A stretch of DNA of 64,000 bases from HGM04593 sp045657945 (GCA_045657945.1 JAZOUB010000054.1:13853-77852), one strand, 5' to 3'. Positions 42,209 to 51,626 are shown, numbered from the stretch's first letter. Notes: generated by a model from the sequence alone, not told the origin. Translations and numbers: made by a program.

Positions 42209-43975
42209 TTATATGCCGGCAGCCTGTACCTGTTGCATGACACGCAGCCAATTGCCTCCCCATATCTTCTCAATATCGACAGCGCTGTAGCCACGGCGCA
42301 ACAGTTCGCGTGTGATGTTGCGCAGCTGTGATGCCGATGAACAGCCCTGCACCTTGCCGTCGCCGTCGAAGTCGGTACCTATTCCCACATGGTCAATTCC
42401 GGCTACCTCCATTGCATGCTGCAGGTGGAGCAGGAAATCATCGAGCGTTGCATCACCCTCTTTGCGCAGGAAACCGCTGTACATTGTCACCTGCACCACT
42501 CCACCCTTGGCTGCGAGCGCACGCATCTGCTCATCGGTGAGGTTGCGCGGATGGTCGCACAATGCACGGCACGACGAGTGCGAGCAGACAACCGGCAACG
42601 CGCTACATTCAAGCACTTGCCAGAATGTGCTCTCTGCAGCATGGGACAAGTCAATCATCATTCCCACACGGTTCATTTCGGCAACCACATCCCTGCCAAA
42701 GGCGCTGAGACCGCCATGTTCGGCATTGCCGCGAGCCGAGTCGCAGATGTCGTTGTCGCCATTGTGGCACAGTGTCATATACACCACTCCACCACGGCGC
42801 AGGCGTTCTATGTTCTTTATATCAAGCCCTATTGCATAGCCGTTCTCAACGCCAAGCATAATTGCGCGCTTGCCCTCTCTCTTCAAATCATACAGTTCCT
42901 TTGGTGTGCAGCAGAGCGACACTGCCGTGGCATTGTCGGCAACATTTGTAGCCACCCACGCAAGCAATGCATCGGCCTTTGCGGTAGCCTGCGCAAGCGA
43001 CTCTGCATCACGCGCGCCCTGCGGAATGTATGCCACCATTGTGGTTGCATCGAGCAGCCCCTCGTTCATTTTGTGAAGATCGACAAGCGCCACATCATCG
43101 CGCGTGCCAAGTCTGTAGCCGGTTTCGGCAAGCATCGGGGTGTCGCAATGCGAGTCTATTGTCAACATCTTCCCATGCAGTTCATTGACACGGGCATAGA
43201 GCGCAGCCTCATCGACAAGCCAACGGAAAAGCGGCATCATACACTCGTCTCCGTTCATGATGAACGACTCGGGATGCCACTGCACGCCTATTATGCTGCG
43301 GCCGTCGATAGCCTCAATGCCTTCGATAACGCCGTCGGGCGAAGTGGCAACAACCTCAAAGCCGCTTGGCACGCGGCTCACCGCCTGATGATGGAAGGTA
43401 TTCACAGCAAGTTCGTGACCACCAAAGATACGGGCAAGGCGACTGCCGGGCTTCATCGCCACATCGTGAGTCGCAACACCACGCTCCACAGGTTCCTGGT
43501 CATGGTTGAGCAACTGCTGCCCCAAGGCGGCATAGATGTCCTGATGCACCGAACCGCCAAAAGCGGCTGCTATCGTCTGCACACCACGGCAGATGCCTAG
43601 TATCGGCAGGCAACGGGCATCGGCTAGCAGGGCAAGAAGCAGCTCCTGCTCATCGCGTCTTGGGTTAATACCATGCAACAGCGAATAGTCGGGTTCCTCG
43701 TTCATGTAACGGGGGTCTATGTCGGCACCGCCACTTAGCAACACGGCATCGACACGCGAGAGTGTCTCAATGAGAGCCTCGCGCGTAGCGTAAGGTGGAA
43801 TGAGAAGCGGAACGCCGCCGGCCTCGAGCACCGAGCGGTAATAGGCCTCGGCAAGGGTAGCCTTGCCGTCGGCAAAATTGGCGGTGATGCCAACAACCGG
43901 GCGACGGGCGCATATTGGATAACTGCTGTGCAGGGCACGGAACTCACCATTTATGTCGAATATGTCTGTCTGCAT
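42209..43975 (-). CDS. Fused class I glutamine amidotransferase-like hydrolase and M19 dipeptidase
   Basis: A 588-aa two-domain protein from the ATG at 43975 (a TTG 15 bases upstream is less likely). Residues about 25-265 resemble PuuD-type gamma-glutamyl hydrolases, with nucleophile Cys129 in LGICRGVQ and His234/Glu236 in WHPE. Residues about 270-588 are a renal-dipeptidase-like M19 metallopeptidase with zinc ligands in DSHCDTP (276-278), MIDLSHA and CSHSSCRALCDHPRN. No signal peptide, so cytoplasmic. The pair would remove a gamma-glutamyl group and then split the remaining dipeptide, for instance in recycling glutathione-like or cell-wall peptides (inference). Confidence 0.9.
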   Translation of the reverse strand: MQTDIFDINGEFRALHSSYPICARRPVVGITANFADGKATLAEAYYRSVLEAGGVPLLIPPYATREALIETLSRVDAVLLSGGADIDPRYMNEEPDYSLLHGINPRRDEQELLLALLADARCLPILGICRGVQTIAAAFGGSVHQDIYAALGQQLLNHDQEPVERGVATHDVAMKPGSRLARIFGGHELAVNTFHHQAVSRVPSGFEVVATSPDGVIEGIEAIDGRSIIGVQWHPESFIMNGDECMMPLFRWLVDEAALYARVNELHGKMLTIDSHCDTPMLAETGYRLGTRDDVALVDLHKMNEGLLDATTMVAYIPQGARDAESLAQATAKADALLAWVATNVADNATAVSLCCTPKELYDLKREGKRAIMLGVENGYAIGLDIKNIERLRRGGVVYMTLCHNGDNDICDSARGNAEHGGLSAFGRDVVAEMNRVGMMIDLSHAAESTFWQVLECSALPVVCSHSSCRALCDHPRNLTDEQMRALAAKGGVVQVTMYSGFLRKEGDATLDDFLLHLQHAMEVAGIDHVGIGTDFDGDGKVQGCSSASQLRNITRELLRRGYSAVDIEKIWGGNWLRVMQQVQAAGI

Positions 43976-43992
43976 AGTTTTTAAAAACAAAG

Positions 43993-44027
43993 GACACCCG
44001 CACTTTCATTGAAAAAACACGGGTGTC
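43993..44027 (-). terminator. Terminator of the Lrp-family gene
   Basis: GACACCCG and CGGGTGTC form an 8-bp stem with a 19-base loop. On the minus strand it is followed by TTTGTTTTT. Confidence 0.6.
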
Positions 44028-44053
44028 ACTATTGTGGAATATCTTTATTCTTG

Positions 44054-44521
44054 TTACTCCATTGGCATGTTGCGCTTGATGCTGTGGGCAAGCACAATCA
44101 TTGTCTCGGTGCTGACAACGCCGGGGATTTCCTGTACACGGCCATTGAGCAACTGCATGAGGTGCTCATTGTCGTTTGAGTACATCTTTGCAAGGATTGA
44201 GTAGGGGCCGGTTGTGTAGCAGCACTCTACCACCTCGGGTATCTCGCGCAGGCGCTCTACCACCTCCTTGTACATTGAACCGCGCTCAAGACGGATACCG
44301 ATGTAGGTACAGGTCTTGTAGCCAAGACGGCGCACGTCGATCTCGTAGCATGAACCCGAGATAATGCCCATGTCAATGAGGTGCTGTACACGAAGGTGGA
44401 TTGCAGCACGTGACACGCCGCACAGCTCCGCTACGTTGCGGAATGGAATTCGTGCATCCTTTGAGATGATGCTCAATATCTTAAGGTCAAGTGCATCGAC
44501 CTTGCATTCTAAGTTTTTCAT
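44054..44521 (-). CDS. Lrp/AsnC-family transcriptional regulator
   Basis: A 155-aa regulator with an N-terminal helix-turn-helix (DLKILSIISKDARIPFRNVAELCGVSRAAIHLRVQ pattern, residues 9-45) and a C-terminal RAM ligand-binding domain (residues about 70-150). Members assemble into octamers and respond to amino acids. Monocistronic, expressed leftward ahead of the dipeptidase fusion, which could be a target, though no operator is evident. Confidence 0.92.
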   Translation of the reverse strand: MKNLECKVDALDLKILSIISKDARIPFRNVAELCGVSRAAIHLRVQHLIDMGIISGSCYEIDVRRLGYKTCTYIGIRLERGSMYKEVVERLREIPEVVECCYTTGPYSILAKMYSNDNEHLMQLLNGRVQEIPGVVSTETMIVLAHSIKRNMPME

Positions 44522-44567
44522 ATTTTTGGTCAGTTATAAGTAGTTGTTTTAATATTGTATGTGTCTG

Positions 44568-45428
44568 TTATTTCACTATTCTCACAATCTCAAGATCATA
44601 GACGATTGCGCTGTATGGCGGTACTTTTTCAGCACCTTTCTCGCCATAGGCTCTCTGCCATGGCAGGTAAACCTTACACTTGGTACCGACAGGCAATGAT
44701 GTCACTGCATCAACAAGTCCCGGCAATAAAGTAGCGACTTTGGCCTCAACAACCTCGCCACGTGAACTGTCAAATGTATTTCCGTTGATGAATGAAGCCT
44801 TGTAGATGTAGCCGATAGTGTCGGCAAGTGCAGGTGTCTCGCCATCGCCCTTGCTCTCAATCTTTACAGGAATACCACATTCCAGAGCCTCAACTCCACC
44901 ACGCGATTTTATCTTCTCAATAAACGCCTCGCTTGGTTTGCGGAAAAGGACAACATTGTAATAGTCTAGCGCCTGGGGCAAAGACATTTCAAGTTTTTCA
45001 TTGGTTGCCATTGCCTTCATACCCTCGACAAGCCTGCTTTTGTCAATCTTCTTTGCAGAGTCACTATGCGAGATTACATATTCAATCTTTTCAAGCTCCT
45101 CCATGGCTATTGCACCCTCGATGACGCCATTGGCATAGGCAATGGCCTCGGGAGAGTCATTGGACGGAAAGGCATCGCACACGCCCTTGACAAAGAGTTT
45201 CTTCTCGGCATCAGACATATCCCATTCGGCCATTACGTATGGAATTTCCCTTGCGATAATTATTCCCACGGCATAGGACAACGAATCATCCACGGCAACC
45301 GTGTTTTTGTTCTCAGACATAGGTTCGGCCTGTCCCTTACCCTCGCGAGGCATGAATAGCAAACCGACAGCCAGGTACAGCACCAAAGTCGCGGCAATCA
45401 CCCAAAGAGCCTTGTTACCTTTTTTCAT
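44568..45428 (-). CDS. Membrane-anchored FKBP-type peptidyl-prolyl isomerase
   Basis: A 286-aa protein from the ATG at 45428, with an N-terminal hydrophobic anchor (ALWVIAATLVLYLAVGLLF). The middle part resembles the FkpA dimerisation region (LSYAVGIIIAREI), and the C-terminal 100 residues are an FKBP domain (FINGNTFDSSRGE, RAYGEKGAEKVPPYSAIVYDLEI). The usual VxYxG strand is altered to IGYIYKASF, so catalysis may be weakened. It follows the smaller FKBP gene by 9 bases, and both are transcribed leftward. Confidence 0.88.
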   Translation of the reverse strand: MKKGNKALWVIAATLVLYLAVGLLFMPREGKGQAEPMSENKNTVAVDDSLSYAVGIIIAREIPYVMAEWDMSDAEKKLFVKGVCDAFPSNDSPEAIAYANGVIEGAIAMEELEKIEYVISHSDSAKKIDKSRLVEGMKAMATNEKLEMSLPQALDYYNVVLFRKPSEAFIEKIKSRGGVEALECGIPVKIESKGDGETPALADTIGYIYKASFINGNTFDSSRGEVVEAKVATLLPGLVDAVTSLPVGTKCKVYLPWQRAYGEKGAEKVPPYSAIVYDLEIVRIVK

Positions 45429-45437
45429 TGCAGTCAA

Positions 45438-46022
45438 TCAAAGAACCTTAATCAACTCTACATCGAAAATAAGCGCGCTGTAAGGAGGGATCATCTCACC
45501 TGCACCGTGCTCGCCGTATGCCATGTCGTAAGGGATGTAAAGACGCCACTTGGCTCCCTCCTGCATCAACTGGAGAGCCTCGACCCACCCCTTGATTACC
45601 TGGTTTACACCAAATACAGCAGGCTCACCACGCTTGATTGAGCTGTCGAAAATTGTACCGTCGATGAGTGTTCCCTCATAGTGGCACTGTACACGATCTG
45701 TCGCCGATGGCTTCTTGCCGTTACCGGCTGTGATAACCTCATACTGTAAACCGCTTGGCAACACTGTAACGCCCTCTTTCTTTGCATTCTCGGCAAGGAA
45801 AGCCTCGCCACTTGCCTTGTTCTGAGTGTAAGCCTCCTCGGCCAACTTGCGGAAGTGCTCGTTGACAACCGTCTGTGCCTCGGAGTGTGACATCTCGGGC
45901 TTAGCGCCTGTGAGCACATCCTTGAGACCCTTGACAAAGTCCTCGACATTCATATCCTGAACACCCATTGAAAGCAGATTCTGACCTATTCCCATTCCAA
46001 GGCCATAACTAAATTTATCCAT
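45438..46022 (-). CDS. FKBP-type peptidyl-prolyl cis-trans isomerase
   Basis: A 194-aa Mip/FkpA-like chaperone. An N-terminal helical dimerisation part (YGLGMGIGQNLLSMG) is followed by a full FKBP domain with VQCHYEGTLIDGTIFDSS, the loop GVNQVIKGWVEALQLM and AYGEHGAGEMIPPYSALIFDVE. It has no signal sequence, unlike its neighbour. The two genes form an operon with spacing of 9 bases and probably arose by duplication. Confidence 0.94.
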   Translation of the reverse strand: MDKFSYGLGMGIGQNLLSMGVQDMNVEDFVKGLKDVLTGAKPEMSHSEAQTVVNEHFRKLAEEAYTQNKASGEAFLAENAKKEGVTVLPSGLQYEVITAGNGKKPSATDRVQCHYEGTLIDGTIFDSSIKRGEPAVFGVNQVIKGWVEALQLMQEGAKWRLYIPYDMAYGEHGAGEMIPPYSALIFDVELIKVL

Positions 46023-46349
46023 GTTTCTTTATTTTATGATATTATGTATATTTCTGTCATTTTGCCAACGTCCAACTTTGCATGCAAAGCAAATATCAGC
46101 CGGGCGAAGATACAATTATTATTCATATTGCAAGCACAAAACGCATATTTTTTTCAAAAAAACAATATTTTTTTCGTCAAACGCTACTTTTTGTCATTTT
46201 TACATTTTGTCAACAGAAAAAAGACGACGGAACAGGCATGATATATTATTTTTAATATAAAAATATATTGCAATAGTAGTGAAAGCTCAATTTATTTCCA
46301 TAACTTTGTAACAATAGTGCAATATCGTTTTTTCAAACCCGTTTAAAAG
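46023..46349. other. A+T-rich divergent promoter region
   Basis: No gene is seen in these 327 bases. CGAAGATA at 46105-46112 reads TATCTTCG on the minus strand, a possible -7 box for the FKBP pair. TAACTTTG at 46301-46308 is a good -7 box for the 129-aa protein gene to the right. Long A/T runs (46145-46260) could bend the DNA; I see no RNA gene. Confidence 0.5.
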
Positions 46350-46739
46350 ATGTCAAATTCAATAGTAATAGCAATTGCATTCGCTGTCCTCGCGGCAGGA
46401 GTTTTTGTCTTGCGAAAACTATATGGCAACAATGCTGCTACAACAAACGCCGAAGAGAGCCACGACCACCACGATGGCGAGGACGGCACATGCTGCGGAA
46501 AGCACACAAACTGTGCAAAGGGATATGACAACAGCAACCTCTACTTTGATGACGAGGAGCTCGACCGTTTCAAGGGTGTAAAGGCCGAGGAATATACCGA
46601 TGCCGACGTCGAGGAGTTCCGACAAGTGCTCTACACTATGCGCGAGGAGGAGGTCGAGAACTGGGCACACTGCATTGAAACACGAGGCATTGAACTGCCT
46701 GCAGAGATAAAGGACGAGATTCTGATGATGCTGCAATAA
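46350..46739 (+). CDS. Small membrane-anchored His/Cys-rich protein
   Basis: A 129-aa protein with a single N-terminal helix (IVIAIAFAVLAAGVFVL) followed by a soluble domain. Residues about 37-55 read SHDHHDGEDGTCCGKHTNC, a cluster of His, Asp and Cys that could bind a metal. The rest is helical and acidic (EEFRQVLYTMREEEVENW). I do not recognise the family. It precedes porW by 12 bases on the same strand and may be co-transcribed. A TAACTTTG promoter element lies 42 bases upstream. Confidence 0.75.
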   Translation: MSNSIVIAIAFAVLAAGVFVLRKLYGNNAATTNAEESHDHHDGEDGTCCGKHTNCAKGYDNSNLYFDDEELDRFKGVKAEEYTDADVEEFRQVLYTMREEEVENWAHCIETRGIELPAEIKDEILMMLQ

Positions 46740-46751
46740 GAAGAGAATACT

Positions 46752-49598
46752 GTGCGTAAGGTCTTGTACTACATATTAGCCATTTTTGCAATTGCAGGAC
46801 TCAGCAGTTGTGCAAGCAAAAGAAAGAATACCGCCACAACGCGCGCGTACCACGCCTTCACGGCCCGATACAACACCTACTACAATGGCAACGAGGCCTA
46901 CAAGCAGGCCATGAAGGCGCAAAGCACGGGACACAAGGACAACTATCTCGAGGAGTTGCCGCTACTCATCATCAGCGACAAGAACACGCAGAAGAACGGC
47001 GCCAGCAACTATGACCGCGCAATTGAGAAATCGCAGAAGGCAATCAAGAACCACTCGATCAAAAGCAAACCCAAGAAACCTGCTGGAAAGAAACTTACAC
47101 AAAAGCAGAAACTTTTCTATTCGCAGAAGGAGTTCAACCCGTTCCTGTGGAAAGCATGGTTCCTGATGGCTAACTCGCAGTTCCAGAAAGGAGAGTTTGC
47201 CGAGGCTGCAAGTACATACATTTATATCACAAAACTATACGAAAGCAGCCCCACTGTTGTAGCCCAAGCACGCATAGGGTTGGCAAAATGCTATGCCGAA
47301 ATGGAGTGGCTCTACGAATCGGAGGAGTTGTTGCAACGCATACAGCGCGACACCGTGCCCGAGACCCTGAAAAAGGAGTATGCTGTGGCAAAAGCCAATC
47401 TGCTGCTCAAGCAGAAGCGAGGTGAAGAGGCCATACCACACATAAAGGCAGGTCTCAAGCGCAAGGAGATAACTTCGCTCGACAAGGCACGTGAGCACTA
47501 CCTCCTGGGACAGCTCTATGCCAAGGCAGGCAACAAGAAAGAGGCGTACAAGAGTTTTGGCAAGGCAATTGCACAAAGCCCACCATACGAATTCGAGTTC
47601 AACGCACGCATTAGGCAGACCGAGACTGCCACCGACGAGAACCACAAGAAGACTTTGCGCAAGCTGAAGCGGATGGCAAAGTCGGACAAGAATATTGACT
47701 ATCAGGCACAGATATACTATGCCATAGGCAACCTGCATCTGAGCCAGGGCGACACTGTTGAAGCGATAAAGGCCTACGAGACAGGTGTTGCTACAGGAGC
47801 GACAAGCGGATATGGCACCGGCATGCTGCACCTATCGCTCGCGAAGCTCTACTGGAAGCTGGAAAAGTTCTCGAAGTCGCACGACAACTATACCAAGGCA
47901 ATGTCCATGCTCAACGAGGAGACTCCCGGCTTTGACGAGATAAAGTTCCGCAGCGAGGCACTTGCCGGGTTGATACAATACACCGACATTGTTGAAAAGG
48001 AGAGCAAACTGCTTCATTGGGCGACATTGACACCCGAGCAGTTGTATCCAATCATTGACGAGCTCATTGAGGAGGCTAAACTGCAGGAGGAGCTACGGAA
48101 GAAAGAAGAGAAGAAACTTGCACGTGAGAATGGTGGTGGCAGCGAGCTTGACAAGGCCGGCACAAATGCCGACATGACAATAAATGACCAGAACGAGAAG
48201 CAGCTGTGGTACTTCTACAACCCACAGTTGGTATCACAGGGAGTGCGCACCTTCAAGCAGAAATGGGGCGACAGGGAATTGAAGGATTATTGGCGTTTCA
48301 GCAACACAATATCATCGCTGATGAGCGACAATCTCGAAGCTGACAGCATGATAGTTGACTCGCTTGGCATTAAGGATTCCCTTGAATTGACCGACAGTAT
48401 TGCCGTTGACATGGAAATAGAAGAAGCAACCAAGGAGTTGGCTACCGACCCCACGACACGAGAATACTACATACAACAGATTCCCGTAACTGACGAGCAG
48501 AAGGAGGCATCGCACAAAGCACTGCGCGAGGCGCTGCTGGAGGCCGGCATACGTTTCAAGGACGATGTGAACGACAAGCGTCTCACCATCTCATACCTTG
48601 AGCGCGTTGTCAATGACTATCCCGAATATGAAAGGCTTGCCGAGGCATACTACCACCTGTTCCTTGCATGCTCACGTTGGGATGAACCCGAGAAGGCAGG
48701 ACTGTACAAAAACCTGCTGATAGCGGATTATCCTGACAGCACAATCACCAAGCGCATTCAGGATCCAGATTTCTTTGAGAGCGCAGCAACACGTAAGCAC
48801 AAGGAGGATTCAATCTATGTAAAGGCATACGCCCACTACAATAACCAGGAGTATGACGCTGTCATAGAAGAGAACCTTTACAGTGCTGCAAAATATCCAC
48901 AGGGTAGCCACCGTGCACGTTTCATGTTCATTGATGCCATGGCAAAACTCTACAGCAACAGGAGCGAGGAGGCGCTCGTTGCACTGGAGGAGTTGATAAA
49001 GACATACCCGACGGACAGCATCTGTGTTCTTGCGACAGGCATCAACACCGGCATCAAGGAGGGAAAACTGCTTAACAGCGGCATCTCGACATCCATCTGG
49101 GACCGCAAGGCCGACGGTACAATCAGAACCGGCAGCGACAGCATACCACAGTTCGGCACAGGCCGCAACGAACCCTATTACTTTGTGCTGGCGTTCCCAA
49201 AAGATTCGCTCGACGAGAAACGCCTGCTCTTTGAGATGGCACGCTACAATTTCTCACGTTACATGGTGCGCAACTTTGAGATGACATTCGAGAACCTTGC
49301 CGAGATTACGCTACTCGAGGTAAAGGAGTTCCTTAACTTTGACGAGGCGTTCCTTTACCGCAAGAGACTCTATGGCAACGCCGAAACGGCACGACTGCTC
49401 GAGGGCATCAACACATTCATCATATCAAAAAGCAACCTTGACTTGTTATTACAATACTACACCTTTGGCGACTACACCAAGTTCTACGAGGAGAACTTCC
49501 TTGCAATACCGGAGGTTGAGATTGATGGTTACACCCTTGACGAGCCGGACTATGGCGACAACGAGGAACAGGTTGATTTGAACAAAAACGAGGAATAG
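46752..49598 (+). CDS. porW: TPR lipoprotein of the PorW/SprE type
   Basis: A 948-aa outer-envelope lipoprotein starting at GTG 46752, with lipidated Cys20 (IAGLSSC). Several TPR-like helix pairs occupy residues about 130-420 and again 600-730 (YYHLFLACSRWDEPEKA). A basic N-terminal stretch and a C-terminal part with no recognised domain complete it. PorW/SprE works with PorX in type IX secretion and gliding in other Bacteroidota. Here it lies 1 base from porX. No other secretion-system gene is in the window, so its present job is uncertain. Confidence 0.85.
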   Translation: MRKVLYYILAIFAIAGLSSCASKRKNTATTRAYHAFTARYNTYYNGNEAYKQAMKAQSTGHKDNYLEELPLLIISDKNTQKNGASNYDRAIEKSQKAIKNHSIKSKPKKPAGKKLTQKQKLFYSQKEFNPFLWKAWFLMANSQFQKGEFAEAASTYIYITKLYESSPTVVAQARIGLAKCYAEMEWLYESEELLQRIQRDTVPETLKKEYAVAKANLLLKQKRGEEAIPHIKAGLKRKEITSLDKAREHYLLGQLYAKAGNKKEAYKSFGKAIAQSPPYEFEFNARIRQTETATDENHKKTLRKLKRMAKSDKNIDYQAQIYYAIGNLHLSQGDTVEAIKAYETGVATGATSGYGTGMLHLSLAKLYWKLEKFSKSHDNYTKAMSMLNEETPGFDEIKFRSEALAGLIQYTDIVEKESKLLHWATLTPEQLYPIIDELIEEAKLQEELRKKEEKKLARENGGGSELDKAGTNADMTINDQNEKQLWYFYNPQLVSQGVRTFKQKWGDRELKDYWRFSNTISSLMSDNLEADSMIVDSLGIKDSLELTDSIAVDMEIEEATKELATDPTTREYYIQQIPVTDEQKEASHKALREALLEAGIRFKDDVNDKRLTISYLERVVNDYPEYERLAEAYYHLFLACSRWDEPEKAGLYKNLLIADYPDSTITKRIQDPDFFESAATRKHKEDSIYVKAYAHYNNQEYDAVIEENLYSAAKYPQGSHRARFMFIDAMAKLYSNRSEEALVALEELIKTYPTDSICVLATGINTGIKEGKLLNSGISTSIWDRKADGTIRTGSDSIPQFGTGRNEPYYFVLAFPKDSLDEKRLLFEMARYNFSRYMVRNFEMTFENLAEITLLEVKEFLNFDEAFLYRKRLYGNAETARLLEGINTFIISKSNLDLLLQYYTFGDYTKFYEENFLAIPEVEIDGYTLDEPDYGDNEEQVDLNKNEE

Positions 49599-49599
49599 A

Positions 49600-51150
49600 A
49601 TGACATACAGATTACTCTGGGCCGATGATGAGATAGAACTGCTAAAGGCCCACATCATATTTCTGCAAAGCAAAGGGTACGAGGTCACTACCGTGACCAA
49701 CGGCCCCGATGCCATTGACGCCTGCCGCAGGGAGGCGTTCGACCTTGTCCTGCTCGACGAGAACATGCCGGGCCTCACGGGGTTGGAGGCTTTGACTGTC
49801 ATAAAGGAGATATACCCGTCAATGCCGGTTGTAATGGTTACAAAGAGCGAGGAGGAGGATATTATGGAGCAGGCTATCGGTTCAAAGATTGCCGACTACC
49901 TGATAAAGCCGGTGAACCCGAACCAGATTCTGCTTACACTAAAGAAGAACATCCACCACAAGGAGATTGTGGCAGAAAAGGCAAACAGCGCCTACCAGCA
50001 GAACTTCGGCAAGCTCTCAATGCAGATAAGCGACGCGCGCACCACCGAGGAGTGGCTCGACATCTACAAGAAGATTGTATATTGGGAACTGCAACTGGAG
50101 AATGCCGACACGCAGATGCACGAAATGCTTAAGTCGCAGAAAGAAGAAGCCAACAATATATACGCTCGCTTTGTAAAGAACAACTACATGGACTGGATGG
50201 CTTCCACACGCGAGGAGAGACCATTGATGAGTCACGACCTGTTCCGCGAACGCATATTCCCGCTTATAGACAAGGGCGAGAAGGTATTCCTGCTCATAAT
50301 CGACAACTTCCGCTACGACCAATGGCGTGTGCTTGCCAATGAGATTGGCAGCAATTTCGTGATTGAGGAGGAGTTATATACAACCATTCTGCCCACCGCC
50401 ACACAGTATGCACGCAATGCAATATTCTCGGGACTCATGCCAAGCCAGATTAAGGAGATGTTCCCGCAGCTGTGGGTAGATGAGGAGGAAGAAGAGGGCA
50501 AGAACCTGAACGAGGAGGCGCTAATCGGGACACAGATTGCACGCTACCGCCGCAAGGACAGCTACTCATACAACAAGGTATTGACATCGGCTGCAGCCGA
50601 GAAGTATCTTGACTGCATTGGCACACTTGCAAAGAATGACATCAACGTGCTTGTAGTGAACTTCATTGACATGCTATCACATGCACGCACAGAATCGATG
50701 ATGGTGCGCGAGCTTGCAGCCAACGATGCGGCTTTCCGTTCAATTACCCAGTCATGGATACGCCACTCGGCAATAAAGAGACTCTTCGAGTACCTTGCCG
50801 AGAGCCAATATACCGTGGTAATCACTACTGACCACGGCAGCATACAGGTTGACACACCCACAAAGGTTATCGGCGACAAGAATACCAACACCAACCTGCG
50901 CTACAAACTGGGCAAGGCGCTGAACTACAGCGGCAAAGATGTATTTGAGATCAAGAACCCGGCAAAGGCATTCCTGCCCCAGCCCAATATAAGCACAAGC
51001 TACATCTTTGCCACAGGCAACAAGTTCTTTGCCTACCCTAACAACTACAACTACTATGTATCCTACTACAAGGACACATTCCAGCACGGTGGCATATCAA
51101 TGGAGGAGATGCTCGTGCCCTTCATAACAATGAAACCTAAAAACAAATGA
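49600..51150 (+). CDS. porX: PorX response regulator with PglZ phosphatase domain
   Basis: A 516-aa two-domain protein. Residues 1-120 form a receiver with phospho-acceptor Asp53 (LLDENMPG) and a TKSEEE string. Residues about 200-510 are a PglZ/alkaline-phosphatase-like domain with LLIIDNFRYDQW, a nucleophile-type threonine in PTATQYARNA, SHARTESMM and TTDHGS. PorX in Porphyromonas regulates type IX secretion with the sigma factor SigP and the histidine kinase PorY, and the PglZ part cleaves oligonucleotides. Receiver and catalytic residues look intact. It overlaps tsaE by 4 bases. Confidence 0.92.
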   Translation: MTYRLLWADDEIELLKAHIIFLQSKGYEVTTVTNGPDAIDACRREAFDLVLLDENMPGLTGLEALTVIKEIYPSMPVVMVTKSEEEDIMEQAIGSKIADYLIKPVNPNQILLTLKKNIHHKEIVAEKANSAYQQNFGKLSMQISDARTTEEWLDIYKKIVYWELQLENADTQMHEMLKSQKEEANNIYARFVKNNYMDWMASTREERPLMSHDLFRERIFPLIDKGEKVFLLIIDNFRYDQWRVLANEIGSNFVIEEELYTTILPTATQYARNAIFSGLMPSQIKEMFPQLWVDEEEEEGKNLNEEALIGTQIARYRRKDSYSYNKVLTSAAAEKYLDCIGTLAKNDINVLVVNFIDMLSHARTESMMVRELAANDAAFRSITQSWIRHSAIKRLFEYLAESQYTVVITTDHGSIQVDTPTKVIGDKNTNTNLRYKLGKALNYSGKDVFEIKNPAKAFLPQPNISTSYIFATGNKFFAYPNNYNYYVSYYKDTFQHGGISMEEMLVPFITMKPKNK

Positions 51151-51587
51151 GAACTATGAGCGAACACACAATAACAATAAACAGCCTCGAGGAATATCCC
51201 CAGGCAGCAAAGTGGTTTACCGGTTTCCTGCAGCAGGGACGCATCTTTGCCTTCTATGGCAAGATGGGAAGCGGGAAGACAACTTTCATAAAGAGTGTGT
51301 GCGAGGAGTTGGGCGTTGAGGACACCATCAATTCACCCACATTCGCCATTGTAAACGAATATGAGAGCCGCGACGCCGACACCATATTCCACTTCGACTT
51401 CTACCGCATTAAATCCCTTACCGAAGTCTACAACATGGGATACGAGGAGTATTTCTATGGCAATGCCTACTGTTTCATCGAGTGGCCCGAACTCATTGAG
51501 GAACTGCTGCCCGAGGAGCACATCAGGGTGGACATCAGCGAAGGCAGTGACGGTGCGCGCACAATAAAGGTCACGGTCAACGATTGA
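51147..51587 (+). CDS. tsaE: tRNA threonylcarbamoyladenosine ATPase TsaE
   Basis: ATPase (146 aa; the ATG at 51156 is an alternative start) that drives turnover of the TsaBD complex in t6A37 modification of ANN-decoding tRNAs. The Walker A GKMGSGKTT and the conserved SPTF, DFYR and FIEWPE strings are present. It is translationally coupled to porX by an ATGA overlap, an association seen in other Bacteroidetes. Confidence 0.95.
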   Translation: MRTMSEHTITINSLEEYPQAAKWFTGFLQQGRIFAFYGKMGSGKTTFIKSVCEELGVEDTINSPTFAIVNEYESRDADTIFHFDFYRIKSLTEVYNMGYEEYFYGNAYCFIEWPELIEELLPEEHIRVDISEGSDGARTIKVTVND

Positions 51588-51599
51588 ACCACACATTTG

Positions 51600-51626
51600 T
51601 CATACTGAGCGAAGCGAAGTATCTGA
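51600..51626 (+). repeat. Short dispersed element of the GTCAT-CTGAGCGAAGCGAAG family
   Basis: The 27 bases GTCATACTGAGCGAAGCGAA plus GTATCTG lie in the 71-base gap after tsaE. Very similar strings (with TTC/ATT in place of TAC/TAT) recur in intergenic regions of many bacteria. Only one copy is in this window. Confidence 0.5.

Noticed and set aside
42389..43600. 403-codon open frame on the plus strand
   Set aside because: Fully antisense to the amidotransferase-dipeptidase fusion, whose catalytic motifs are clear; the His/Cys-rich product has no motif.
46021..46260. Open frame in the A/T-rich gap before the 129-aa protein
   Set aside because: Low-complexity Phe/Lys/Cys-rich product with no ribosome binding site or family; probably a chance frame.
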